Made by a program: the position numbers and the translations under genes. From Ferirhizobium litorale (GTDB taxonomy: Bacteria > Pseudomonadota > Alphaproteobacteria > Rhizobiales > Rhizobiaceae), in contig JALDYZ010000002.1 of NCBI GenBank assembly GCA_030028905.1, positions 558,001 to 622,000 of the forward strand: a DNA stretch of 64,000 nt, in the 5' to 3' direction. The notes below the pieces were generated by a model that saw only the letters and a program-made list of their open reading frames with translations, was not told the origin of the DNA and did no database searches. Positions 20,506 through 29,718 of the stretch are shown in pieces. How positions within the stretch are numbered: the first letter of the stretch is position 1; each line of letters opens with the position of its first letter.

Positions 20506-21306
20506 TCACCGACCCTTGCGGGGATAGACCGTGCGGCCGTTGTTGAGGTCGTCGACGAAAGCCGAGAAACGGTGGGTGCCCTCGTCATGCATCACCAGCG
20601 GCGCACGCAGATTGAGCCTTGCCCGCGAGCCCTTGATCGCGGTCACCAGGATACGCACCGCATTCTCGCCCGACCGGGGGTGGATAGGGGTGATTTCCAG
20701 CCCACCGAAACGCTTGCCGCAGGCGTCGATGATGTCGGCGATCGACTGCGGTCGGGCGATCAGCGACAGTTGCCCGCCTGGAACCATGATGGCGCCGGCG
20801 GTACGGATCCAGCTTTCGAACTGGCCGTCGGTCATCGCATGCGCCTCGGCCCTCAGGTCGTCGGGCGTGCGCCGGTCGCTGGCATCGTTGAAAGGCGGGT
20901 TCATGATGACGTGATGAAAATGGTCGTCGACCAGCCCGGCCGAGGTCCTGGCCTTGCCCGTCAGCGTGACATCGGCCTCGATCACGCAAACGCGCGCAGC
21001 GAATGTCTCGTTGCCCGCAAGCGCAAGGCTTTTGCGCGCAAATTCCGCCATCTCGGGCGAGCGCTCGATGAGCGTCACTTCGGCCGCCTCGATCCGCGAA
21101 GCGACGGCCATGCCGGCCGCCCCTGCGCCGGCGCCGAGATCGGCAACCCGGATGGCGCCGCTGGCCGCCACCAGCGAGGCGAGCAGCATCGCATCCATGC
21201 CCGATCGATGACCGCGGTCGCGCGGCTGGACCACGTGGAAACGACCGCGATGGAAGGCGTCTATGGTTTCAGCCGCTTCTGCCGGTTCTGCTACGTCTGC
21301 CGTCAT
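20506..21306 (-). CDS. tRNA1(Val) A37 N6-methyltransferase TrmN6-like
   Basis: A 266-residue class I SAM-dependent methyltransferase of the TrmN6/YfiC group. Motif I reads VADLGAGAGAAG at about 54-65. The NPPF catalytic motif (HHVIMNPPFND) is typical of N6-adenine methyltransferases. The preceding QPRDRGHRSGMDAMLLASLV segment matches the family's N-terminus. The E. coli member methylates A37 of tRNA-Val; other substrates are possible. Its start lies nine bases after the DUF2007 gene stop, forming a two-gene unit. Confidence 0.88.
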   Translation of the reverse strand: MTADVAEPAEAAETIDAFHRGRFHVVQPRDRGHRSGMDAMLLASLVAASGAIRVADLGAGAGAAGMAVASRIEAAEVTLIERSPEMAEFARKSLALAGNETFAARVCVIEADVTLTGKARTSAGLVDDHFHHVIMNPPFNDASDRRTPDDLRAEAHAMTDGQFESWIRTAGAIMVPGGQLSLIARPQSIADIIDACGKRFGGLEITPIHPRSGENAVRILVTAIKGSRARLNLRAPLVMHDEGTHRFSAFVDDLNNGRTVYPRKGR

Positions 21307-21315
21307 TCGCCCGAC

Positions 21316-21546
21316 TCACCTGTCCTCGTCGCGCAACTCATCCGCGAGCCCGGCGTCAGCCAGGATCCTGCGTGCTTCGTCCGCCCGGTCGCCTTCGACG
21401 AGGAAGCGTCGCGGCAGCATGCCGAGCGATCCCTCCAGGATGCTCATGCCCTGATCGGCGATCAGGCAATGGATGCCCGCGTCCTTCATCAGGCTCTCGG
21501 CGAATGAGAGCAGCACCGCATCGTTCGTACGGATAAGTTCGTGCAT
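21316..21546 (-). CDS. DUF2007 family small protein
   Basis: A 76-residue DUF2007 protein (putative signal-transducing domain, ACT-like fold): MHELIRTNDAVLLSFAE, then RRFLVEGDRADEARRILADAG at the C-terminal half. I start it at ATG 21546, with AAGGAAG about nine bases upstream, instead of the GTG at 21555. The mode of action is unknown. It is divergent from ispB and lies in front of the trmN6-like gene. Confidence 0.85.
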   Translation of the reverse strand: MHELIRTNDAVLLSFAESLMKDAGIHCLIADQGMSILEGSLGMLPRRFLVEGDRADEARRILADAGLADELRDEDR

Positions 21547-21654
21547 ATCGTTCACTTCCTTGCCAATTTTGCGTCAGCGGGACAATTCGCCTCTTGCCGC
21601 GGCTTCGGCCCCTTTCTATTGTCAAATCGACTGATTGAACAGGAGTCCGGGTCA

Positions 21655-22671
21655 TTGGGCGTTGTAATACCGCTTGAGGAAAGCAAGAACAAACTGGCGT
21701 CGGTGCAGCCGCTGGTCGACCTGACCAAGGCCGACATGGAGCGGGTGAACCAGTTGATCCTCTCGAAAGCCGGCTCCGACGTGCAGATGATCCCGGAGGT
21801 CGCTAATCACTTGATCTCGTCCGGTGGCAAGCGGCTGCGGCCGATGCTGACGCTCGCTTCCGCCTCGATGTTCGGCTACCAGGGCAACGCCCATGTGAAG
21901 CTCGCCACCAGCGTCGAGTTCATGCATACGGCGACGCTGCTGCACGACGACGTGGTCGACGAAAGCGACCTGCGCCGTGGCAAATCGACGGCGCGGATGA
22001 TCTGGGGCAACCAGGCAAGCGTGCTTGTCGGCGACTTCCTGCTCGGCCAGGCCTTCCGCATGATGGTGGACGTCGGATCGCTCGACGCGCTCGACGTGCT
22101 CTCCACCGCCGCCTCGGTGATCGCCGAGGGCGAGGTGCTGCAGCTTTCCGTCGCCAAAAACATGGAGACCACCGAGGACGACTATCTCTCGGTCATCCGG
22201 GCGAAGACGGCGGCGCTGTTCGCCGCCGCCTCCGAAGTCGGCCCGATCGTCGCCGGCACCGGCAAGGCCGAGCGCAATGCGCTCAAATCCTACGGCATGA
22301 ACCTCGGCCTCGCCTTCCAGCTCGTCGACGACGTGCTGGACTACGGCGGCAAGGCTGCCGATCTCGGCAAGAACGTCGGCGACGATTTCCGCGAGGGCAA
22401 GATTACGCTGCCGGTCATCCTTTCCTATCGGCGCGGCACCGCGGACGAGCGCGCCTTCTGGAAGGAGGCCATCGAAAGCGGCGACAACGGTGACGACAAT
22501 CTGGAGAAGGCACTCGGCCTGATCGGCAAGTACGGCGCCCTCAACGACACTATCGCGCGGGCCGTCCACTATGGCACGATCGCCAGCGACGCACTGGCGC
22601 CGTTGCCCGAATCGCCTTGGAAATCGGCACTCATGGAAGTGATCGATTTCTGCATCGACCGGGTGAGCTAG
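21655..22671 (+). CDS. ispB: Polyprenyl (octaprenyl/decaprenyl) diphosphate synthase
   Basis: Trans-isoprenyl diphosphate synthase that makes the quinone side chain used by UbiA. The first Asp-rich motif reads DDVVDESD, with Arg-Arg following, and the second DDVLD lies near residue 226; both Mg sites are intact. Start: TTG at 21655 (reading MGVVIPLEESKNKLA), because AGGAG lies nine bases upstream and the family starts at this point; this gives 338 residues. The 38 extra codons to the in-frame ATG at 21541 are not family-like. It is divergent from DUF2007. Confidence 0.93.
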   Translation: MGVVIPLEESKNKLASVQPLVDLTKADMERVNQLILSKAGSDVQMIPEVANHLISSGGKRLRPMLTLASASMFGYQGNAHVKLATSVEFMHTATLLHDDVVDESDLRRGKSTARMIWGNQASVLVGDFLLGQAFRMMVDVGSLDALDVLSTAASVIAEGEVLQLSVAKNMETTEDDYLSVIRAKTAALFAAASEVGPIVAGTGKAERNALKSYGMNLGLAFQLVDDVLDYGGKAADLGKNVGDDFREGKITLPVILSYRRGTADERAFWKEAIESGDNGDDNLEKALGLIGKYGALNDTIARAVHYGTIASDALAPLPESPWKSALMEVIDFCIDRVS

Positions 22672-22810
22672 AGGCGCGCCGACAAAATTCGCATGTCGCG
22701 GATTTCCTTGCGAGGCCGCTTCAAAAAAGCCATTCTGGTATGAACTCAGTCGGCACAGGACATTGTGCCGCCGGCCTACTGACCGGCATTCCACGACGAA
22801 AGGTCTCTAC

Positions 22811-24907
22811 ATGCGGCAGAGAAATGCCACCCGCCTCCTTTCAGGCGCAGCGCTGACAGTCTTCCTGGCACTCGCCAGCGGACCGGCCGCATACGCCCAG
22901 GCAGAAAGTGGCGCAGGCGGTGACAAACCGGCGGAATCATTCGCGCCGGAAGGCATCTCCACCTTTTCGGGCGCGTTCCTGGCCGCTCGCACCGCCGATG
23001 TCGACAAGGACTACAAGAACGCGATCGCCTTTTATCGCAAGGCGCTGGAATTCGATCCCCACAACCTCGAAATTCGCCAGCGCCTGATGATCTCGCTGCT
23101 GATGGCCGGAGAGTTCGAGGAAGGGGTCAAGTACGCCAACGACCTGCAGAACGATCCTTCCGTCGAGCGCATCACCTCGATCGTGCGCGGCCTCGATGCG
23201 ATCAACAAGGGCGACTATGCCGGAGCCGAGAAGATCCTCATCTACAACGGCCCCAACGATCTCGAGCGGATGATGAACAGCCTGCTCGTGGCCTGGGCGC
23301 GCATGGGTGCCGGCAAGAGCGACGAAGCTCTCTCGATGATCCGGAAACTCCGCGGCCCACAGTGGTTCGCCATCTTCAAGAACTACCATGCCGGCGCGCT
23401 CGCCGCCGCCACCGGCAATGTGTCGGCCGCGCGCAATCATCTCAACGAAGCCATTCTCGACCGCGACGGCAGCTCGACCGCACCCGATACCTTTATCCGC
23501 GCGGTGATGGCGCTGGCCCGGCTCGAGGCGCAGCAGGGCAATAAGCAGAAGGCGCTCGACACGATTGCCGTCGGCGAGAACTTCATCAACAACTACGCTC
23601 CCCTCAAGGCGCTTCGCGAAAGCATCAGCCGCGGCGAAAAGCCGGCGCAGCAGATCAGCACCGCGGCGCAGGGAGCCTCGGCAGTCCTCTTTTCGGTCGG
23701 CAGCGCGCTGAACCGCCAAGGTGCGGACGACGCCGTGATGCTCTACCTGCAGGCGGCTTATGCGCTCGATCCGCAAAGCGCCGACACGCTGGTGCTGCTC
23801 GGCGGCATTGCCGAGAATACCGACCAGATCGACAAGGCAATCGAATTCTACCGGCGCGTGCCGCAGGATTCGCCGATGCGCCGGATTTCCGAGCTGCAAC
23901 TCGGCGTCGCGCTTGCGCAGACCGGCAAGACCGACGAAGCCCGCAAGCACCTGAAGTCGCTGATCGAGGCGGACCCCAATGACATCCGCAGCTACCTCGC
24001 CTATGGCGGTGTGCTTTCGGACGCCAAGGACTACGAGGAAATGGCAAAGACCTTCGACCAGGCGGTCGGGGTCATCGGGCCGGTTGCCAACCGCAACCAG
24101 TGGCCGGTCTTCTTCCAGCGCGGTATCGCCTACGAGCGCCTGAAGAAGTGGGACCAGGCGGAGCCGAATTTCCGCAAGGCACTGGAACTCAACCCGGACC
24201 AGCCGCAGGTGCTGAACTATCTCGGCTATTCCTGGGTGGACATGAATCGCAACCTCGACGAGGGGCTGGAGATGATCCGGCGCGCCGTGGAACTGAGGCC
24301 GGACGACGGCTACATCGTCGACTCGCTCGGCTGGGCCTATTATCGCCTGAACCGCTACGACGAGGCCGTGGACGAGCTGGAGCGGGCCGCCGACCTGAAA
24401 GCCGGCGATCCCACCATCAACGACCACCTCGGCGACGCCTACTGGCGCGTCGGCCGTAAGGTCGAGGCAGTCTACCAGTGGCAGCGGGCACTGACCATGA
24501 AGCCCGAACTGCCGGAAATCCCCAAAATCGAGGCGAAGATCAAGGACGGCCTGCCGGCTGCACCGAAACAGCTTGCCAATGGCGGCGCCTCCAGCGACGG
24601 CGGCAAAGCGGCACCGACGACGGACGGCGACAAGCCGGCGACCGATCCGGCGGTAACGAAGGAACCGCAGGGCGATCCGGCCATCGAAATGCCGTCGAGG
24701 CAGATGCCGCCGGCACCCGATACCAAGGCGGAACTGGTGCCGGCGCAGCACACGATCCTTCCGGGTGAATCACTCTGGACAATCGCCGAGGACATGCTCG
24801 GCGATGGGCAGCGCTTTACCGACATCCTGAACGCCAACCCGCGGCTCAAGCGCAATCCCAACCGGCTTTTCCCCGGCCAGACCATCGAACTGCCGCGCCA
24901 GAACTGA
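22811..24907 (+). CDS. Secreted tetratricopeptide-repeat protein with C-terminal LysM domain
   Basis: A 698-residue protein with a signal peptide (residues 1-31, SGPAAYAQA). It has about ten TPR-type helical repeats between 55 and 560, for example ALDPQSADTLVLLGGIAENT and FRKALELNPDQPQVLNYLGY. A Pro/Ala/Lys linker follows, and a LysM domain closes the protein (TILPGESLWTIAEDMLGD to LFPGQTIELPRQN). The repeats suggest a protein-assembly scaffold and the LysM suggests peptidoglycan binding, so a periplasmic envelope role is inferred. No enzymatic motif is seen. It follows ispB by 139 bp and is 47 bp ahead of ispE. Confidence 0.88.
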   Translation: MRQRNATRLLSGAALTVFLALASGPAAYAQAESGAGGDKPAESFAPEGISTFSGAFLAARTADVDKDYKNAIAFYRKALEFDPHNLEIRQRLMISLLMAGEFEEGVKYANDLQNDPSVERITSIVRGLDAINKGDYAGAEKILIYNGPNDLERMMNSLLVAWARMGAGKSDEALSMIRKLRGPQWFAIFKNYHAGALAAATGNVSAARNHLNEAILDRDGSSTAPDTFIRAVMALARLEAQQGNKQKALDTIAVGENFINNYAPLKALRESISRGEKPAQQISTAAQGASAVLFSVGSALNRQGADDAVMLYLQAAYALDPQSADTLVLLGGIAENTDQIDKAIEFYRRVPQDSPMRRISELQLGVALAQTGKTDEARKHLKSLIEADPNDIRSYLAYGGVLSDAKDYEEMAKTFDQAVGVIGPVANRNQWPVFFQRGIAYERLKKWDQAEPNFRKALELNPDQPQVLNYLGYSWVDMNRNLDEGLEMIRRAVELRPDDGYIVDSLGWAYYRLNRYDEAVDELERAADLKAGDPTINDHLGDAYWRVGRKVEAVYQWQRALTMKPELPEIPKIEAKIKDGLPAAPKQLANGGASSDGGKAAPTTDGDKPATDPAVTKEPQGDPAIEMPSRQMPPAPDTKAELVPAQHTILPGESLWTIAEDMLGDGQRFTDILNANPRLKRNPNRLFPGQTIELPRQN

Positions 24908-24954
24908 CCAATGGGGGCACGTCCCGCCCCTCCTCCTGGAAGCCGGTTGAATCG

Positions 24955-25857
24955 ATGTCGATGATCAGCGAATGCGCGCCCGCGAAGATCAACCTGGCGC
25001 TTCATGTGACCGGCCGGCGCGCCGATGGCTACCACTTGCTCGAGAGCCTGGTGACCTTCACCGATACCGGCGACCAGCTCAGCTTTTCACCGGCATCAAC
25101 GGACGGATTCAGCGTATCCGGGCGCTTTGCGGGCAATGTCCCGCGCGAAGGCAACGCGGGCGGCGACAACCTGGTAGTGAAGGCGCGCGACATGCTGCGC
25201 AGCGTGCTCGCCGGCGCCGGGCTCGCGGCGCCGCCCGTCCATATCCATCTCGAAAAGAACCTGCCGGTCGCCTCCGGAATCGGCGGCGGGTCGGCCGATG
25301 CCGCGGCAACGCTGAGGGGAGTGATGCGGCTCTGGGAGATTCCGGCAGGGGCCGTGGACTTGCCGACACTGGCGCTCAGGCTCGGGGCCGACGTGCCCAT
25401 GTGCCTTGCCGGCACGCCACTCATCGCCCGTGGCATTGGCGAAGCGATCGAGCCACTCCGGGGGCTTCCCTCTTTCGCCATGGTGCTTGCCAATCCGTTG
25501 CAGCCGGTTTCCACGCCGGACGTTTTCCAGGCGCTCGAAAGCAAGGCCAACGCGCCGCTCTCCCTGCCCGGCGAACTCATCGAGGCAGCAGCATGGATCG
25601 CCGCGATCGGCAACCTGCGCAACGACCTGGAAGCGCCGGCCAGCCGGCTGGTGGCGGAAATTGCCGTCATTTCCGGGCTTCTCGCCGGTCAGGGCGCGAC
25701 GCTGGTGCGCATGTCCGGATCGGGTGCGACCTGCTTCGGCATCTTTTCCGACAGCGCGCAGGCGAAAGCGGCGGAAGCGGCGCTTCTCAGCATCCGTCCG
25801 GACTGGTATTTTCAGGCAACGACAACGATTTCGGGGGCTCAAGCATGCCGGGCATAG
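24955..25857 (+). CDS. ispE: 4-diphosphocytidyl-2-C-methyl-D-erythritol kinase
   Basis: GHMP kinase of the MEP isoprenoid pathway. It has 300 residues. The start (ECAPAKINLALHVTGRRADGYH) and the ATP-binding motif PVASGIGGGSADAAATL at 104-120 are diagnostic, with Lys11 and a downstream Asp in GADVPMCL as expected catalytic residues. Together with ispB this places two isoprenoid genes close by. The 3' end overlaps moaB by 13 bases, so they are likely translationally coupled. Two in-frame ATGs (24955, 24961) are both possible starts. Confidence 0.95.
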   Translation: MSMISECAPAKINLALHVTGRRADGYHLLESLVTFTDTGDQLSFSPASTDGFSVSGRFAGNVPREGNAGGDNLVVKARDMLRSVLAGAGLAAPPVHIHLEKNLPVASGIGGGSADAAATLRGVMRLWEIPAGAVDLPTLALRLGADVPMCLAGTPLIARGIGEAIEPLRGLPSFAMVLANPLQPVSTPDVFQALESKANAPLSLPGELIEAAAWIAAIGNLRNDLEAPASRLVAEIAVISGLLAGQGATLVRMSGSGATCFGIFSDSAQAKAAEAALLSIRPDWYFQATTTISGAQACRA

Positions 25858-26399
25858 ATGACACGCGTCCCTTCATCCCGGTCGGCATCGCCGTGCTGAC
25901 GGTCTCGGACACCCGCACCGCGGAGGACGACCGTTCCGGCGATACGCTCGCCGCCCGCATCCTCGATGCCGGGCACCGGCTGGTCGCGCGCACGATCGTT
26001 CCCGACGACAAGGACCGCATCTATGCGCAGGTCCACGCCTGGACGATGGCCGAGGAGATCGACGTCGTCATCACCACCGGCGGCACGGGGTTGACCGGAC
26101 GCGACGTGACCCCTGAGGCGCTGGAACCGCTCTTCGAAAAGCGCATGGATGGCTTTTCCGAGGTGTTCCACCGCATTTCCTACGACAAGATCGGCACCTC
26201 GACCATCCAGTCACGCGCCACGGCGGGCGTCGCGAACGCCACATACGTCTTCGTGCTTCCAGGCTCCCCCGGCGCCTGCAAGGACGCCTGGGACGGCATC
26301 CTCAAGCAACAGCTCGACTATCGCTATATGCCGTGCAATTTCGTGGAGATCATGCCGCGGCTCGACGAGCACCTGAAGCGCGGCGGGCATTCGCGGTAG
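25845..26399 (+). CDS. moaB: Molybdenum cofactor biosynthesis protein MoaB
   Basis: A 184-residue MoaB/MogA-type molybdopterin-binding fold protein, likely involved in adenylating molybdopterin. GIAVLTVSDTR opens the fold and the nucleotide motif reads VVITTGGTGLTGRDVTPEA at about 80-98. The PGSPGACKDAWDGIL segment follows. It starts at ATG 25845 inside the end of ispE (13-base overlap). MoaB family assignment is solid; MogA-like activity cannot be excluded. It is convergent with the GT2-like gene. Confidence 0.93.
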   Translation: MPGIDDTRPFIPVGIAVLTVSDTRTAEDDRSGDTLAARILDAGHRLVARTIVPDDKDRIYAQVHAWTMAEEIDVVITTGGTGLTGRDVTPEALEPLFEKRMDGFSEVFHRISYDKIGTSTIQSRATAGVANATYVFVLPGSPGACKDAWDGILKQQLDYRYMPCNFVEIMPRLDEHLKRGGHSR

Positions 26400-26443
26400 T
26401 TTCCGCCAGAACAGTCCTTTTGGCTGCCTTTGGGCCGTCAGTC

Positions 26444-26962
26444 CTACCGCGCGGCGCGGGCGACCCATGAGGGGATGATCTCGCTCGACAGCCGCTTTGC
26501 CCTTTGCCCGGCGACGAGCTGCGACAGGCTCATGCCCGGCCTGGCCACGGCAACCGCCTGCCGCTTGGCCATCAAGAACCCGAGTTCGAGCGGCTTGGCG
26601 CGCCTCCCGATCCGGTTCAGCAAGGGGCGTCTATAGCTGCGCGAGGCGGTGAACCGGGCCGGTCCCTTGTTCAGTGCGACATATTCGGCGATCTCCTCGA
26701 TCCAGCCAGCTTGCGGGCGCGCGCCCGGTTCGACGATCAGCAGCCAGTCGCCTCGCGCCTGGTCGAGAATATCCTTCACGTCCCATTCGGCGTGAAACCG
26801 GCAGCCGGCCGCATCCGCAACTTTCGACGTTCCGTCCCTCGATCCGTGGTCGAGAACGACGACGTCACAGACAAGCCCCTCGACAGCGCCAGCCACCAGC
26901 ACGGACAGCGTCTGCGCCAGTTCCGGTTCGTGATCCCGGCATTCCAATATGACTGTCAACAT
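26444..26962 (-). CDS. Short GT2-like glycosyltransferase domain protein
   Basis: A 172-residue protein similar in pattern to the N-terminal half of a family 2 glycosyltransferase. A beta strand leads to VVVLDHGSRDGTSKVAD (like DDGSTDGT) at about 36-52. The usual DxD position (WLLIVEPGARP) has EPGA in place of DAD, so normal metal-dependent transfer is doubtful. No membrane segment is seen. The frame could be extended far upstream, but MLTVILECRDHEP at 26962 is the plausible start. Role unknown. The promoter region is shared with the divergent radical SAM gene, including the LexA-type box. Confidence 0.7.
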   Translation of the reverse strand: MLTVILECRDHEPELAQTLSVLVAGAVEGLVCDVVVLDHGSRDGTSKVADAAGCRFHAEWDVKDILDQARGDWLLIVEPGARPQAGWIEEIAEYVALNKGPARFTASRSYRRPLLNRIGRRAKPLELGFLMAKRQAVAVARPGMSLSQLVAGQRAKRLSSEIIPSWVARAAR

Positions 26963-27013
26963 CGCTTTTTCTGACCGCGCGAATGAGGAAATTCGCGGGA
27001 GCCACCCGGTTTT

Positions 27014-27028
27014 GTTCTTGCATTGTTC
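27014..27028. promoter_or_regulatory. LexA (SOS) box GTTC-N7-GTTC
   Basis: The intergenic sequence contains GTTC-TTGCATT-GTTC. This matches exactly the direct-repeat LexA operator GTTC-N7-GTTC described for alphaproteobacteria, with T-rich flanks as usual. It lies 67 bp upstream of the radical SAM start and 51 bp upstream of the divergent GT2-like start. This suggests DNA-damage control of one or both genes. Confidence 0.7.
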
Positions 27029-27095
27029 TCTTTTGTGCGTTAGGAATTTAATCAGGATTGAGCAGGCGATGCAATAGAGCCGCCAGGAGATAGCA

Positions 27096-28253
27096 ATGAA
27101 TGATCTGTCCCATATAGGGCGGGCCGCGTTTGCGCCCGCCAATACGGCGGATATTGCCGATGCGATCGTCGCTGCTTCCGGCCTCAGGGTCGATGGCGAG
27201 CGTCGGCGCGGGCGTGGCGCAGGGTTGAATCCTGCCGGGCGGTTCGAACCGACGAGCCGGGTCGAGATCGACGACGGCTGGCAGTCGCTCGAAGACCTGC
27301 CGCCCTTCGCGACCGAGGTGCAGGTGGAGAAGCCACGCACCGCGATCACCCGCAACGAATCGCCCGACATCCCCTTCGACCGCTCGATCAATCCCTATCG
27401 CGGATGCGAGCACGGCTGCATCTATTGCTTCGCCAGGCCGACGCACAGCTACATGGGGCTGTCGGCCGGCCTCGATTTCGAAGCGCGCCTGTTTGCCAAG
27501 CCGGACGCGCCGAAGCTACTCGAACGGGAACTTGCCAAGCCGGGCTACAGACCCCGCACGATCGCCATTGGCACCAATACGGACCCCTACCAGCCGATCG
27601 AGAAGGAATGGCGGATCATGCGCCAGATCCTCGAGGTTCTGAGCAAGGCCAACCATCCGGTGGCCATCGTCACCAAGTCGGCGATGATCATGCGCGACAT
27701 CGACATCCTCGGCGAACTTGCCGCCAAGGGGCTTGCGAGGGTCAGCCTGTCGGTGACGACGCTCGATCGCAAGCTGGCGCGTACGATGGAACCACGTGCC
27801 TCGACACCGACACGGCGGCTGGAAGCCATCCGGGCGCTCTCCGAAGCGGGCATCCCGACGGCGGTACTGATGGCGCCGGTCATTCCGGCGCTGAACGACC
27901 ACGAGATCGAGCGGGTTCTCGACGCCGCCCACGCCGCCGGCGCCCGGGAGGCGGGCTATGTGGTGCTGCGCCTGCCCTTCGAGGTCAGCCCGCTGTTTCG
28001 CGACTGGTTGCTGCAGAACTATCCGGATCGCTACCGCCACGTCATGTCGCTGGTGCGCTCGATGCGCGGCGGCAAGGATTATGACGCCGAGTTCGGCAAG
28101 CGGATGAAGGGTGCGGGGCCCTACGCCTGGCAGATCAGCCGCCGCTTCGAACTGGCCGTCAAGCGTCTTGGCATGACGCGCCGCATCATACAGTTGCGCG
28201 ACGACCTGTTCGTGCCTCCGAATGGCAGCGGGGTACAGCTGTCCCTGCTTTGA
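27096..28253 (+). CDS. PA0069-family radical SAM protein, SplB-related
   Basis: A 385-residue radical SAM protein. The cluster motif is C104-x3-C108-x2-C111 (RGCEHGCIYCFAR), followed by a TIM-barrel-like region with GTNTDPYQP and VTLSVTTLD-type strands. The family is related to spore photoproduct lyase (COG1533), and its substrate is not known. GGAG precedes the ATG by about nine bases. A LexA box upstream argues for an SOS-controlled, DNA-repair-associated role, which is inference. It ends just before a 13-bp palindrome. Confidence 0.88.
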   Translation: MNDLSHIGRAAFAPANTADIADAIVAASGLRVDGERRRGRGAGLNPAGRFEPTSRVEIDDGWQSLEDLPPFATEVQVEKPRTAITRNESPDIPFDRSINPYRGCEHGCIYCFARPTHSYMGLSAGLDFEARLFAKPDAPKLLERELAKPGYRPRTIAIGTNTDPYQPIEKEWRIMRQILEVLSKANHPVAIVTKSAMIMRDIDILGELAAKGLARVSLSVTTLDRKLARTMEPRASTPTRRLEAIRALSEAGIPTAVLMAPVIPALNDHEIERVLDAAHAAGAREAGYVVLRLPFEVSPLFRDWLLQNYPDRYRHVMSLVRSMRGGKDYDAEFGKRMKGAGPYAWQISRRFELAVKRLGMTRRIIQLRDDLFVPPNGSGVQLSLL

Positions 28254-28256
28254 GAA

Positions 28257-28269
28257 GGTCCACTGGACC
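28257..28269. repeat. 13-bp palindrome GGTCCA-C-TGGACC after the radical SAM gene
   Basis: The perfect palindrome starts three bases past the radical SAM stop codon. It resembles a GntR-type operator half-site pair more than a terminator, since no T-run follows. Between it and rnhB lie 220 bp without a supported gene. Confidence 0.35.
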
Positions 28270-28489
28270 AATGGAGAAGCGGTCGCGGAGGTGACGCGAA
28301 CGCGCCAGCATGTTCGAGAAAGACTGCAGCCGGATCGCCGGCGGCAGCGATCCAGAGATCCGGCACGGCATTTCCTGTCCCTGCCTGCCGGTAATGCCCC
28401 CGGTGTGCCGCCTCACATGGGCAGCCGCGACACCCGGCCGCCTGTCCGGGGGCTTGCAGGAAATCGGGTTGGCGTGCGAAGTTCGCCGC

Positions 28490-29164
28490 ATGAAACGCCG
28501 CACGCCACCCGATTCTCCGAGCCTTTTCGAAGACCTTCCGATCGTTCCGGATTTCCGCCTCGAGCGGGAAGCGCTGAAGCAGGGTTTCCGGTCGATTGCC
28601 GGCACCGACGAGGCCGGCCGCGGGCCACTCGCCGGCCCGGTGGTGGCGGCGGCAGTCATCCTGGACGCAGATAGTATCCCCGCCGGCCTCAACGATTCCA
28701 AGCAGCTTTCCGCCGCCCAGCGCGAGGCGCTGTTCGAGGAGATCGTCGCTTCAGCGATCGTTTCGATCGCTTCTTCCGGGCCGCGGCGGATCGATACGAC
28801 GGATATCCGCAAGGCGAGCCTCGATGCGATGCGCCGTGCGGTTGCCGGCCTGCAGGTGGCTGCCGGCTTCGTGCTCGTCGACGGCCGCGACGTTCCTCCC
28901 GGCCTGACCTGTCCCGGCCGTGCCGTCATCAAGGGCGACGCGCGTTCGGTATCGATTGCCGCTGCCTCCATCCTCGCCAAGGTCACGCGCGACCGCATGA
29001 TGAGCCGGGCTGACATGGTGTTTCCCGCCTACGGCTTTTCATCTCATGCCGGATATGCGACGGCGGTTCATCGCAAGGGCATCGAAATCCACGGGCCGTG
29101 CCTGCTGCACCGCCTGAGCTTCAGTCCCTTCCGACTGGGAGACCCGCAGAACCTTGACATCTGA
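28490..29164 (+). CDS. rnhB: Ribonuclease HII
   Basis: A 224-residue RNase HII, which removes ribonucleotides and RNA from RNA-DNA hybrids. The first acidic motif [15 protein letters not shown] and the [13 protein letters not shown] segment are diagnostic. Further active-site acids lie in the [16 protein letters not shown] region. The start at ATG 28490 ([16 protein letters not shown]) gives the family-typical length; a longer frame to 28310 looks non-coding. Its last bases overlap the GNAT gene by 11 bases. Confidence 0.93.
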   Translation: MKRRTPPDSPSLFEDLPIVPDFRLEREALKQGFRSIAGTDEAGRGPLAGPVVAAAVILDADSIPAGLNDSKQLSAAQREALFEEIVASAIVSIASSGPRRIDTTDIRKASLDAMRRAVAGLQVAAGFVLVDGRDVPPGLTCPGRAVIKGDARSVSIAAASILAKVTRDRMMSRADMVFPAYGFSSHAGYATAVHRKGIEIHGPCLLHRLSFSPFRLGDPQNLDI

Positions 29165-29615
29165 ACTGATCTTTCGCCGGGCAACGGCTTCGGACCTGTC
29201 AGCGATTGTCGCCTTGCTGGCCGACGACGCCTTGGGGCGTGTACGGGAAGACACCCGGCTACCGGTGTCTGACAGCTATCTTCGGGCTTTCGAAACGATC
29301 GATGCCGATCCGAACCAGTTCCTTGCCGTCGCCGAAATCGATGGCCGCGTCGCCGGCACGCTGCAACTGACATTCATCGCCGGCATATCGAGGCAAGGTG
29401 CATGGCGCGGGCAGATCGAGGCGGTCCGGGTGAGTACCGACCGGCGCGGCATCGGCCTCGGCGCCCGCATGATCGAATGGGCGATCGGGCAATGCCGCGC
29501 CCGAAATTGCGATCTGGTGCAACTGACGACGGACAAGAGCCGCACCGATGCACACCGCTTCTATGAAAAGCTCGGCTTCAAGGCCAGCCACATCGGCTAC
29601 AAACTGAAGGTCTGA
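29154..29615 (+). CDS. GNAT family N-acetyltransferase
   Basis: A 153-residue acetyltransferase of the GCN5-related fold. The core runs from the first strand ([18 protein letters not shown]) to the acetyl-CoA loop [14 protein letters not shown] (R/Q-x-x-G-x-G/A type) and the final [13 protein letters not shown]. The likely start is TTG 29154, because the earlier frame is taken by rnhB and no ATG lies near. The overlap indicates translation coupled to rnhB. The substrate is unknown. A bidirectional terminator follows. Confidence 0.85.
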   Translation: MTSELIFRRATASDLSAIVALLADDALGRVREDTRLPVSDSYLRAFETIDADPNQFLAVAEIDGRVAGTLQLTFIAGISRQGAWRGQIEAVRVSTDRRGIGLGARMIEWAIGQCRARNCDLVQLTTDKSRTDAHRFYEKLGFKASHIGYKLKV

Positions 29616-29669
29616 GGCCCAGGGCCAGCCTGTCTCCAGCGCGTATCCAAGACAGCCCGGAAACGCAAA

Positions 29670-29700
29670 AAGGCCGGGACATGCCCGGCCTTCCGAATGA
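29670..29700. terminator. Bidirectional terminator between GNAT and the atp operon
   Basis: A 9-bp stem AAGGCCGGG / CCCGGCCTT (29670-29678, 29684-29692) with A-rich and T-containing flanks, placed between converging transcripts. Confidence 0.75.
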
Positions 29701-29718
29701 TTGACGTGCATGGCGGCC

